A stretch of 6,563 nucleotides of DNA from DATKCN01 sp035513175. GTDB lineage: Bacteria > Chloroflexota > Chloroflexia > Thermomicrobiales > CFX8. The position numbers were made by a program, and so were the translations under genes. The notes beneath the pieces were generated by a model. The model had not been told where the DNA came from and did no database searches. It saw nothing but the letters and a program-made list of their open reading frames with translations. This document shows, piece by piece, positions 1 through 5,435 of the stretch (positions are counted from its first letter, which is position 1; every line of letters starts with the position of its first letter). The stretch spans positions 1 to 6,563 of the forward strand of contig DATKCN010000146.1 in NCBI GenBank assembly GCA_035513175.1, in the 5' to 3' direction.

Positions 1-1
1 T

Positions 2-562
2 TGCATCCTGGTTTCCTCACTAATCGTTCTGCTGTTGTCAATTGGCGCCGCGCTCGATGGGTTTGCACATGGGGAGATGGTAGCTTCCAATCCAGCTCCA
101 TCCAGCATCGTTCCTGTAACGCCATCTGAGATCCGCGTCGGATTCCTGACTGAATTGGAAGCCGTTGAGAGTTCAATCGTGGTCACGGGACCGGGCGGCG
201 ACATCGTCCGGACCGGCTCGAGCGTCTCCACGCGGACTGCTCCAGCAATGATTGAGATCGTGGCGCCAGTAACTGGCAAGCTCCCAGACGGGACATACAC
301 CGTGTCCTGGTCCGTGGCTTTTCAGGATGGTCATGAGGACAATGGCGCGTATGGGTTCACGATACTGCGCGCGAGCGAAGACCGGGAACGTGAGCGTTGG
401 GTCGTGGCGCTTGCCGTGGCAGCTGGAGCAACGGCCGTCGGTGGTCTGCTTTGGGTGTGTTTCTATCGCATGCGGTCGCCTCAATCACGTCCACCTGATG
501 TATCTCCGGCGAGCGGACGGACAGCGCGAACAAAGGCCAATCGACGCTGCCGTCAACGATGA
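2..562 (+). CDS. CopC-domain copper-binding protein with C-terminal membrane anchor (5' partial)
   Basis: The reading frame is already open at base 2, so the start codon lies upstream; 186 residues are visible. They begin with a hydrophobic stretch rich in Leu, Val and Ile, the core of a signal peptide, ending in GFA-HGEM. Cleavage before that His (codon 68-70) would expose it as the mature N-terminus, as in CopC, whose copper site uses His1 plus an Asp-x-His pair. The matching DGH is at window residues 109-111 (His codon 332-334), about 87-89 residues after the proposed His1. The proline-rich SNPAP start, the LPDGTYTV turn and the WSVAFQDGH strand are typical of the CopC beta-sandwich. A single membrane helix follows (about residues 133-155), then a basic Arg/Lys-rich tail predicted to be cytoplasmic. 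The expected role is to bind copper outside the membrane, perhaps feeding a CopD-like transporter, but no such gene is in view. It converges on the thioesterase gene with a 59-bp gap. The family call is good; the precise role is unknown. Confidence 0.8.
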   Translation, partial: CILVSSLIVLLLSIGAALDGFAHGEMVASNPAPSSIVPVTPSEIRVGFLTELEAVESSIVVTGPGGDIVRTGSSVSTRTAPAMIEIVAPVTGKLPDGTYTVSWSVAFQDGHEDNGAYGFTILRASEDRERERWVVALAVAAGATAVGGLLWVCFYRMRSPQSRPPDVSPASGRTARTKANRRCRQR

Positions 563-621
563 TGGTTGTGTCTGAGCGGTGAGCTGGGGTGTCTGTTGGG
601 GTTGCCAGCGATGGGCCGCCC

Positions 622-1047
622 TCATTCTCTCGGATACAGGATCAACTGCGTGCAGCGGAACGCGGCCATGGCCCTGCCGGTTGCGCGCTCGGTGATCGTC
701 GCGTCCCAGACCTGCGTCGTGCGACCGCCGTGGATCAACGTCGCCTCGCAGTCGATAGTTCCGGAGAGCGCGGTGCGCAGGAAGTTCGTCTTGAGCTCGA
801 TCGTGGTGAAGCCGCGGGCGCCATCCGGCAAGTGCGCGCGCGCGCCAAAGCCACAGGTCGTGTCAGCCAGCGCAACAATCGATCCAGCATGCAGGTAGCC
901 GTTCGGCGCCAGCAGCTCCGGGCGGACGGACATCTCGCTGGTCAGGCGCCCGTGCTCGACGGCCAGGATCGTGATGCCGATGTGCTCGACGAACGTGCCG
1001 GTGGACCAGGCGTTGAGCTCTTCTGCCGTGGCGAGCCGCTCAGCCAT
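622..1047 (-). CDS. PaaI-family hotdog-fold thioesterase
   Basis: A protein of 141 residues, the usual length of a single hotdog domain. The helix-loop signature NGYLHAGSIVALAD (residues 49-62) matches the PaaI/YdiI-type active site, with His53-Ala-Gly for the common HGG and Asp62 as the likely catalytic acid. The next conserved strand, TIELKTNFLR (82-91), is also typical. Such enzymes hydrolyse acyl-CoA thioesters, often aryl- or phenylacyl-CoA, as cytoplasmic tetramers; the substrate cannot be read from sequence. The frame stays open upstream to 1122, but that part is Ser/Arg-rich, has no family similarity and lies wholly inside the upstream gene. The ATG at 1045-1047 was therefore chosen. 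That start overlaps the last 8 bp of the class V PLP gene, and no strong ribosome-binding site precedes it, so translation is probably coupled to the upstream gene. It is the last gene of the minus-strand block. Confidence 0.86.
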   Translation of the reverse strand: MAERLATAEELNAWSTGTFVEHIGITILAVEHGRLTSEMSVRPELLAPNGYLHAGSIVALADTTCGFGARAHLPDGARGFTTIELKTNFLRTALSGTIDCEATLIHGGRTTQVWDATITERATGRAMAAFRCTQLILYPRE

Positions 1048-2236
1048 TGCCGGGCGTCTTCTGGACGGTCTTGATGCCATCGACGAGCCGTGAGACATCG
1101 TCTTTCGTGTTGAAGAAGCCAAGCGAGACGCGGGCGGCGTCCGGGTTGTTGATGTACTTCGTCACGAAACGGATCGTGACGTTGTGCTCGCTCGCCATCC
1201 GCGCGGCGAGGTCGCTGCCACTGATTCCACTCACATTGAACGCGATCAGGCCGGCCAGAGCCTCACGCGGCGTCACGAGCGTCACATTTTTCAGTCGGGC
1301 CAGCTCCTGGTAAGCATGCTCCGCGATTTCGGTGATGCGGCTGCTGACCCAGTCGGCGCCTAGGTCCTCATTGATCCAGCGAGTCGCCGCGATCTGCCCG
1401 CGCATCAGGCCGACGTTACGTCCCGCGGTGTCGAAACGAGCAGCACCGAACGCGGGAGCGTAGGACGCGCCGTAATAATCGAGCGATTCACGGATCGTGC
1501 CGCCGGAAACGAAGGTTTGCTCGAACTCGCCGGCGCGATCGGCGCGCACGTAGAGCGCGCCGGTGCCGTCCGGGCCGCACATCCACTTCTGTCCGGAGCA
1601 GGCATACGCGTCGACGCCGATGTCGTGCACGTCCAGGTTCAGCGCGCCGTACGACTGTGCCGCGTCAGCGACGACCAGCACGTCGTGAGCGTGCGCCAGC
1701 CCGACGATCTGCTTGAGTGGCAGCTTCGATCCGGTCGTGTAGGAAACGTGTGAAAGGACGATCATCCTCGTGCGTGGCGTGATAGCGCGCTCGAATGCTT
1801 TCACAACGTCGGTGGGTTCGCCGCCACCGAGCCCGAGGTCGACGACGCGCACCCGCACGCCAAAGCGGCGCTTGGCAAGGAACGACGGTATCAGACCGCC
1901 GGGATGCTCGATGTTGGTCGTGAGCAGCTCGTCCCCGGCCTGCCAGCGGTAGCCGAGGATGGCTGAGTACATGCCATCGGTTGTGCTGCTGGTAACGGCG
2001 ATCTCGGCAGGGTCGGCGCCGATGGCGGCAGCCACAACGGCGCGCACGGCGTTGCGCGACTGCATGATGCGGGGGAAGTGGTCGGAGCTGATGCGCGCTT
2101 TGGTCAGATCGAGCCGCAACTCGTCGGACATTTCGTCGTAGGCCAGCTGGGGCAGCGGGCCGCAGGTCCCGGTGTTGAGATACACCGTATCGCTCACGCC
2201 CGGCAGCATGTCCCGAACTGTCTTAATATCCGGCAT
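1040..2236 (-). CDS. Class V PLP-dependent aminotransferase / epimerase-like enzyme
   Basis: A protein of 398 residues with the fold-type I (SufS / isopenicillin N epimerase-like) pattern. The N-terminal strand VYLNTGTCGPLP (18-29) is typical. SSTTDG (83-88) should contact the cofactor phosphate, His111 in NIEHPGG should stack on the PLP ring, and Asp191 in VVADAAQS should bind the pyridine nitrogen. Lys217 in SGQKWMCGPDGTG is the Schiff-base lysine. Near the C-terminus ARVSLGFFNT (368-377) holds the Arg expected to bind a substrate carboxylate. The catalytic-Cys loop of group II cysteine desulfurases is absent just before that Arg, where FVTKYINNPDA stands instead, so desulfurase activity is unlikely. 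Epimerase, aminotransferase or C-S lyase activity remain possible. The frame extends to a TTG at 2284, but the ATG at 2234-2236 is preferred because GGGAGGG (2246-2252) precedes it by 9 nt. It follows the M20 gene by 98 bp and overlaps the thioesterase gene. The family is secure; the reaction is not known. Confidence 0.87.
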   Translation of the reverse strand: MPDIKTVRDMLPGVSDTVYLNTGTCGPLPQLAYDEMSDELRLDLTKARISSDHFPRIMQSRNAVRAVVAAAIGADPAEIAVTSSTTDGMYSAILGYRWQAGDELLTTNIEHPGGLIPSFLAKRRFGVRVRVVDLGLGGGEPTDVVKAFERAITPRTRMIVLSHVSYTTGSKLPLKQIVGLAHAHDVLVVADAAQSYGALNLDVHDIGVDAYACSGQKWMCGPDGTGALYVRADRAGEFEQTFVSGGTIRESLDYYGASYAPAFGAARFDTAGRNVGLMRGQIAATRWINEDLGADWVSSRITEIAEHAYQELARLKNVTLVTPREALAGLIAFNVSGISGSDLAARMASEHNVTIRFVTKYINNPDAARVSLGFFNTKDDVSRLVDGIKTVQKTPGNG

Positions 2237-2245
2237 CCCGTCGCG

Positions 2246-2252
2246 CCCTCCC
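2246..2252 (-). promoter_or_regulatory. Ribosome-binding site deciding the class V PLP enzyme start
   Basis: GGGAGGG on the minus strand lies 9 nt before the ATG at 2236. The alternative in-frame TTG at 2284 has no purine-rich site before it. This favours the 398-residue protein over a 414-residue one. Confidence 0.6.
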
Positions 2253-2283
2253 GACGTGGGTGATGTCTCCCTCACATCGCGCA

Positions 2284-2289
2284 ATCATA
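2284..2289 (-). promoter_or_regulatory. Candidate -10 element for the class V PLP enzyme gene
   Basis: The minus strand reads TATGAT, five of six bases of the sigma-70 -10 consensus, in the 98-bp gap between the M20 and class V PLP genes. A start site near 2277 would give a leader of about 40 nt that includes the GGGAGGG site. No good -35 box lies 16-18 bp upstream; TTGCAG is present but only 12 bp away. The element could let the PLP enzyme and thioesterase be transcribed independently of the dipeptidase. This is a single-motif call. Confidence 0.3.
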
Positions 2290-2320
2290 GTGTGTCGACG
2301 CCTGCAACGCAGCCGAATCC

Positions 2321-2334
2321 CTCCAGACCTGGAG
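2321..2334 (-). repeat. Short inverted repeat directly after the M20 stop codon
   Basis: CTCCAG (2321-2326) and CTGGAG (2329-2334) are exact reverse complements separated by 2 nt, and abut the M20 stop codon at 2335-2337. As RNA this would be a small hairpin with a tight loop. No T tract follows, so a complete terminator is unlikely; it may modestly stabilise the 3' end of the dipeptidase coding region or be chance. Confidence 0.3.
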
Positions 2335-3714
2335 CTACTGTCGGTCCCGCGCCGTTGACCCGAGGTGCTCCAGCATAGCGGCGCCGGTCTTTATTCCCAT
2401 GAAGAAGCGCTCGATTTCGAGGTTCTCGTTCGGCGCGTGGTTGGACTCGTCCGCGTTGGCGTACGGCACGCCAAAGGCGGGCACGCCCAGCACCTTGGTG
2501 AAGACGTAGTCAGGCAGGCTGCCGCCCAGCGCGGGCAGCAGCAGCGGCTCCTCCCCCTGCGCCGCGACGATGCCGCGTCGGATCGGCTCGGCGAAGGGAG
2601 AGTCGAGCGGCGTCTTCGACGGGTCCATCGATCCTTGGCGGACGAGCTCGACGTTGGGCGCGATACGGCGGACGTGGCCGGCGACCTTGTCGAAAATCTC
2701 GTCGGCGGTCTGCGCCTCGACGAGGCGGATGTCGCACTTGACGGTAGCCTCGTGCGGCAGGACGGTCTTCGAGCCGGGCCCGCCGTAGCCGCCGTGGAAG
2801 CCGTTGATCGTGAACGTCGGCCATGCGGACAAGCGCTCGAAGTAGCCGCGCTCGCGGGGCTCGTCCAGCTCGGCGAGGTCGAGCGACGCTTTCACCGCGG
2901 CAATGTCAACGGGCAGGACGTTCAACGCGTTCCGTTCGGGGTCAGAGAGCGGCAGCACGTTGTCGTAGAAACCATCGATCAGGATACTGCCCTTGTCGTC
3001 CTTCATCGTCGCGAGTAGATGGATCAGCGTCCAGATAGGGTTGGGCGCGATGCCGCCCCAGTTGCCGGAATGCAGGTCGCGGTTGGCGCCACGGGCGTAC
3101 AGGGAGAAGCTGAGCACGCCCCGCACACCGAAGACGAGGGTCGAGCGGCCCGACTCGTCGACTGGACCGTCGCTGGTGATGACGAGGTCGGTGGCCAGAC
3201 GGTCGCGGTGGGCGCGCACGAAGGCGGGCATCTGCGGGCTGCCGATCTCTTCTTCGCCCTCCAGCAGCACTTTAACCGTGCAGGGCAGCGAGCCATGGAC
3301 TTCAAGCAGCGACTTTACGCCGAGGATCTGTGCCAGATGCTGTCCCTTGTTGTCGCCGACGCCACGGGCGTACAGCCGGCCGTTGCGGATCGTTGGCTCA
3401 AACGGAGGCGAAAGCCACTCGTCCAGCGGATCGGGGGGCTGGACATCGTAGTGCCCGTAGAGCAGCACGGTTGGCGAGCCTTCGGGACCGGCCAGCTCGG
3501 CGAAGACCATCGGCCAGCCAGCGGTCGGGATGACTTCGGTTGCCAGCCCGATGTCGCGCAGGATGCGCGCGATGTGCTCGGCGGTCTCAGCGATGCCTTC
3601 ACCGTGGGCGCTGATGCTCGGCTGGCTGACGTAGTCAATCAGTTGCGCGAGCATGGCGCTGCGCTGGGAATCGACGTACGCGAATACGCCGGCAAGGTCT
3701 CGGGGAGCAGGCAT
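2335..3714 (-). CDS. M20-family dipeptidase (zinc carboxypeptidase-like)
   Basis: A 459-residue cytosolic metallopeptidase of the M20 dipeptidase group (carnosinase/CNDP-like), at the family's normal length. The metal and catalytic set is complete: His88 in GHYDVQPP, Asp121 in GVGDNKGQ (bridging ligand), the Glu155-Glu156 pair in EGEEEIGS (general base then ligand), Asp182 in TSDGP, and His426 in DESNHAPNEN. His215 in RDLHSG, in the dimerisation lid, should reach the partner's active site, and Arg330 in CDIRLV fits the substrate-carboxylate position. The expected reaction is hydrolysis of dipeptides or small peptides with a free C-terminus. The frame extends to 3756, but the ATG at 3712-3714 is chosen because AAAGGAA (3722-3728) sits 7 nt upstream and homology begins after it. 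No signal peptide is seen. It is first in the minus-strand block and divergent from the M42 gene. The class is very secure; substrate preference is not visible. Confidence 0.93.
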   Translation of the reverse strand: MPAPRDLAGVFAYVDSQRSAMLAQLIDYVSQPSISAHGEGIAETAEHIARILRDIGLATEVIPTAGWPMVFAELAGPEGSPTVLLYGHYDVQPPDPLDEWLSPPFEPTIRNGRLYARGVGDNKGQHLAQILGVKSLLEVHGSLPCTVKVLLEGEEEIGSPQMPAFVRAHRDRLATDLVITSDGPVDESGRSTLVFGVRGVLSFSLYARGANRDLHSGNWGGIAPNPIWTLIHLLATMKDDKGSILIDGFYDNVLPLSDPERNALNVLPVDIAAVKASLDLAELDEPRERGYFERLSAWPTFTINGFHGGYGGPGSKTVLPHEATVKCDIRLVEAQTADEIFDKVAGHVRRIAPNVELVRQGSMDPSKTPLDSPFAEPIRRGIVAAQGEEPLLLPALGGSLPDYVFTKVLGVPAFGVPYANADESNHAPNENLEIERFFMGIKTGAAMLEHLGSTARDRQ

Positions 3715-3721
3715 GGCCAGG

Positions 3722-3728
3722 TTCCTTT
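3722..3728 (-). promoter_or_regulatory. Ribosome-binding site deciding the M20 dipeptidase start
   Basis: AAAGGAA on the minus strand ends 7 nt before the ATG at 3714. It supports this start over upstream in-frame initiation at 3756. Confidence 0.6.
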
Positions 3729-3760
3729 CTGTACGTGAGGATGGTAGCCGATTCACGCCG

Positions 3761-3775
3761 TCGACCGTCGGTCGA
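3761..3775. promoter_or_regulatory. 15-bp palindrome in the divergent intergenic region, possible operator
   Basis: TCGACCG and CGGTCGA flank a single central T, giving a perfect 7+1+7 palindrome 47-61 bp upstream of the M20 start. It lies just downstream of the candidate M20 -10 box (3783-3788), close to the expected transcription start, where a dimeric repressor would block initiation. In GC-rich DNA a palindrome of this size can also arise by chance. No regulator gene is in the window. Confidence 0.35.
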
Positions 3776-3782
3776 AACTGTC

Positions 3783-3811
3783 CATGTAACCAGCAAAGTA
3801 AAGGACGCCAA
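3783..3811 (-). promoter_or_regulatory. Candidate promoter of the M20 gene block
   Basis: On the minus strand TTGGCG (3806-3811, -35-like, four of six consensus bases) is followed after 17 bp by TACATG (3783-3788, -10-like, three of six). The -35-like hexamer falls inside the left arm of the 13-bp inverted repeat. Spacing is ideal but the -10 is weak. Transcription would begin near 3776 and leave a leader of about 60 nt. Confidence 0.3.
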
Positions 3812-3840
3812 GTGGCGGTGTATGGATTTGGCGTCCTTTA
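3799..3840. repeat. Perfect 13-bp inverted repeat between the divergent peptidase genes
   Basis: TAAAGGACGCCAA (3799-3811) and its exact reverse complement (3828-3840) flank 16 bp. As RNA it would form a strong hairpin on either strand, 85 bp from the M20 start and 117 bp from the M42 start. Each arm carries TTGGCG pointing outward, so both could double as -35 boxes or as half-sites for one regulator serving both genes. Only three T residues follow the stem on the plus strand, so it is a poor intrinsic terminator, though leader attenuation is not excluded. The repeat is certain; the function is inferred. Confidence 0.7.
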
Positions 3841-3858
3841 GATGGCCATGAACATATT
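3828..3858 (+). promoter_or_regulatory. Candidate promoter of the M42 aminopeptidase gene
   Basis: TTGGCG (3828-3833) in the right arm of the inverted repeat is followed after 19 bp by CATATT (3853-3858), four of six -10 consensus bases. The spacer is longer than ideal. It mirrors the candidate on the minus strand, and the resulting leader would be about 90 nt. Low certainty. Confidence 0.22.
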
Positions 3859-3943
3859 GCGCATGCACCGGGATGTCCGGAGCGCAACGCAATCGGCGCG
3901 CGTGTATGTGCGACGATTGGAGCAACGAGAACTGTCCGAAGCC

Positions 3944-3951
3944 GGGGAGGA
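3944..3951 (+). promoter_or_regulatory. Ribosome-binding site of the M42 aminopeptidase
   Basis: GGGGAGGA ends 6 nt before the ATG at 3958. It is one of the strongest ribosome-binding sites in the window and fixes the start of the gene. Confidence 0.65.
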
Positions 3952-3957
3952 TACACG

Positions 3958-5013
3958 ATGGATTCGGTTGAGCTGTTGCGGACATTGTCGAACGCCTTCG
4001 GGCCGTCCGGGTTCGAGGACGACGTGCGGGACATCTTGAGCGAGATGGTCGAACCGCTCGTCGACGACGTGCGGACCGACGTGCTGGGCAACCTGATCGC
4101 GACGAAGCGCGGGAGAGGCGAGCGGACGCTGATGCTCGACGCGCATATGGACGAGATCGGATTCATGATCTCGCACGTCGAGGACGGCGGGTTTCTGCGC
4201 TTCACACAGACCAGCGGCTGGGACCAGCGCATTGTCCCGGCCAACGCGCTCACGATCCAGACCACCGACGGCGGGACGGTAAAGGGCATGATCGGCACGG
4301 CGCCGCCGCACATCACGCCGCCCGCGGAGCGGGAGAAGGTGTTCAAGCTGGACGACCTGTTCGTCGACATCGGCGCGACCAGCGCGGCCGAGGTCGCGGA
4401 GATGGGCGTGAGAGCCGGCAGTCCGGCGGTGATCGCGTACCCGTTCGAGCGCATCCGTGACGGAGTCATCATGGGCAAGGCGCTCGACGACCGGGCAGGC
4501 TGCGCGATCATCGTCAAGACGCTGGAGGCGCTGCAAGGCACGGAGACCGACGCCACGGTGGTGGCGGCCTTCACCGTGCAGGAGGAGGTTGGGCTGCGGG
4601 GCGCGGGCACGGCGGCATTCCAGATCGAGCCGGACATCGCGCTGGCGCTTGAGACGACCATCGCCGCGGACACACCGGGCATCTCCGGAGCGAAGCAGAT
4701 CACCCGGCAGGGGAAAGGGCCGGTGATCAGCGTCATGGACGCCGGATTCATCGTGCCGCGCCGCGTCGTCGACGCGCTCACGAGCACGGCCGACGCCGAG
4801 GGCATACCGTGGCAATACAAGACGCCTCCCGCCGGGGGAACCGACGCCGGGGCGATCCATCGCAGCCGGGGCGGGGTGCTGGCAGGCGTCGTGTCTCTGC
4901 CGGGCCGTTACATCCACTCCCCGTACTCACTGCTGCGGCTGAGTGATTTCGAGTACGCGGTCGCGCTGGTGACGGCTTTCACACGGCGCTGTCCGGGAGT
5001 TGTTGGCCTCTAG
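3958..5013 (+). CDS. M42-family metallo-aminopeptidase (TET/FrvX type)
   Basis: A 351-residue protein, full length for M42. Every family metal and catalytic landmark is present: His63 and Asp65 in DAHMDEIGF, the LDDR motif (Asp177-Asp178) supplying the bridging Asp, Glu209-Glu210 in VQEEVGLRG (general base and ligand), Asp238 in AADTPG, and His320 in GRYIHSP. GGTDAGAIH (293-301) is the conserved substrate-side loop. The region between residues 66 and 165 corresponds to the beta-rich insert used for oligomerisation; M42 enzymes commonly form 12-subunit tetrahedral particles that trim N-terminal residues from peptides. No signal peptide is present, so it should act in the cytosol. Some relatives are annotated as endoglucanases or deblocking enzymes; peptidase is the safer call. 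It is transcribed divergently from the M20 dipeptidase, and both acting on small peptides suggests co-regulation. It appears monocistronic, followed by a hairpin about 40 nt after the stop. Confidence 0.94.
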   Translation: MDSVELLRTLSNAFGPSGFEDDVRDILSEMVEPLVDDVRTDVLGNLIATKRGRGERTLMLDAHMDEIGFMISHVEDGGFLRFTQTSGWDQRIVPANALTIQTTDGGTVKGMIGTAPPHITPPAEREKVFKLDDLFVDIGATSAAEVAEMGVRAGSPAVIAYPFERIRDGVIMGKALDDRAGCAIIVKTLEALQGTETDATVVAAFTVQEEVGLRGAGTAAFQIEPDIALALETTIAADTPGISGAKQITRQGKGPVISVMDAGFIVPRRVVDALTSTADAEGIPWQYKTPPAGGTDAGAIHRSRGGVLAGVVSLPGRYIHSPYSLLRLSDFEYAVALVTAFTRRCPGVVGL

Positions 5014-5053
5014 ACCAGGTGGCTTCCCGGAAAAGGAAGCGGCGGGACGCAGA

Positions 5054-5087
5054 AGCGCTGCCGCGGACAGCACGACGCGGCAGCGCT
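5054..5087 (+). terminator. Strong GC hairpin after the M42 gene, possible terminator
   Basis: AGCGCTGCCGCG (5054-5065) pairs exactly with CGCGGCAGCGCT (5076-5087), a 12-bp stem with a 10-nt loop, beginning about 40 nt past the M42 stop codon. No T tract follows on either strand, so it is not a canonical Rho-independent terminator. Stems lacking T tracts are common after genes in GC-rich bacteria and may end transcription or protect the 3' end. The hairpin is certain; the role is inferred. Confidence 0.45.
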
Positions 5088-5353
5088 CCGTCCCCGATTG
5101 GAAGCGGTCCCCGCCGCCCTGTAGAAGTGTGGCTCCGGCCGCTACCAGCAACGTCAACGCACAGCGCCCGCGCGGCGTCACGGCGCCCACGGCATAGCCA
5201 GAATCACGCGGGACGAGCGATTCGAGCCTCGGAGATAGCCGCCGCCACCTCGCGGGACTCAGTGTCGTCGGGCAGGCGCTGCTCACACGTGATTTCGACG
5301 ATTCGTCTGGGCGATCCGCTCCCCTGTGTGCTTGACCGCGTGCGGGCTCCAAC

Positions 5354-5383
5354 TCGTGCGCGATAGACAACCACCGCGCACGA
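5354..5383 (-). terminator. GC hairpin after the dehydratase gene, possible terminator
   Basis: TCGTGCGCG (5354-5362) pairs exactly with CGCGCACGA (5375-5383), a 9-bp stem with a 12-nt loop. In the minus direction it begins about 52 nt beyond the dehydratase stop codon. No T tract follows. Its position mirrors that of the hairpin after the M42 gene, suggesting each convergent gene has its own 3' structure. Confidence 0.35.
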
Positions 5384-5435
5384 CGCCTGAGCGATCGCGC
5401 GAGCGCCTGACAATGCGTAGAGCCAGTTACGCGAC

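Larger units (their letters stand above)
5014..5435. other. 422-bp stretch without a convincing gene, between convergent genes
   Basis: The interval lies between the stop codons of the M42 gene (+) and the dehydratase gene (-). It holds two GC-rich hairpins (5054-5087 and 5354-5383). Frames open here on both strands, including a GTG-initiated 80-codon frame on the minus strand (5446-5204) that overlaps the dehydratase stop. Their translations are Arg/Ala/Ser-rich and show no recognisable motif, and third-position GC of that frame is only about 70 percent by hand count. No RNA gene, mobile element end or direct repeat was seen. It may be a decayed gene or simply a spacer. Confidence 0.5.

Noticed and set aside
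589..1074. Plus-strand 161-codon frame opposite the thioesterase gene
   Set aside because: It is antisense to a gene with a clear PaaI motif, and its own translation has no family features.
1048..1122. Extended N-terminus for the thioesterase (25 extra residues)
   Set aside because: The extension is Ser/Arg-rich, lies inside the upstream PLP gene and is not part of the hotdog domain.
3799..3840. T-box riboswitch or other amino-acid-sensing leader, because AAAGGACGCC...GGCGTCCTTT resembles a leader terminator stem
   Set aside because: No T-box consensus (AGGGTGGNACCGCG) or specifier stem was found in the leader, the T tract is only three bases, and the downstream gene is a peptidase.
3753..4917. 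Two long minus-strand open frames (355 and 359 codons) antisense to the M42 gene
   Set aside because: They are mirror frames of a gene with complete catalytic motifs; the translations are repetitive Ser- or Arg-rich sequence without domain features.
5391..5398. GCGATCGC octamer, as in the cyanobacterial HIP1 repeat
   Set aside because: Only this copy was noticed, and the protein content does not suggest a cyanobacterium; a chance palindrome in GC-rich DNA is sufficient.
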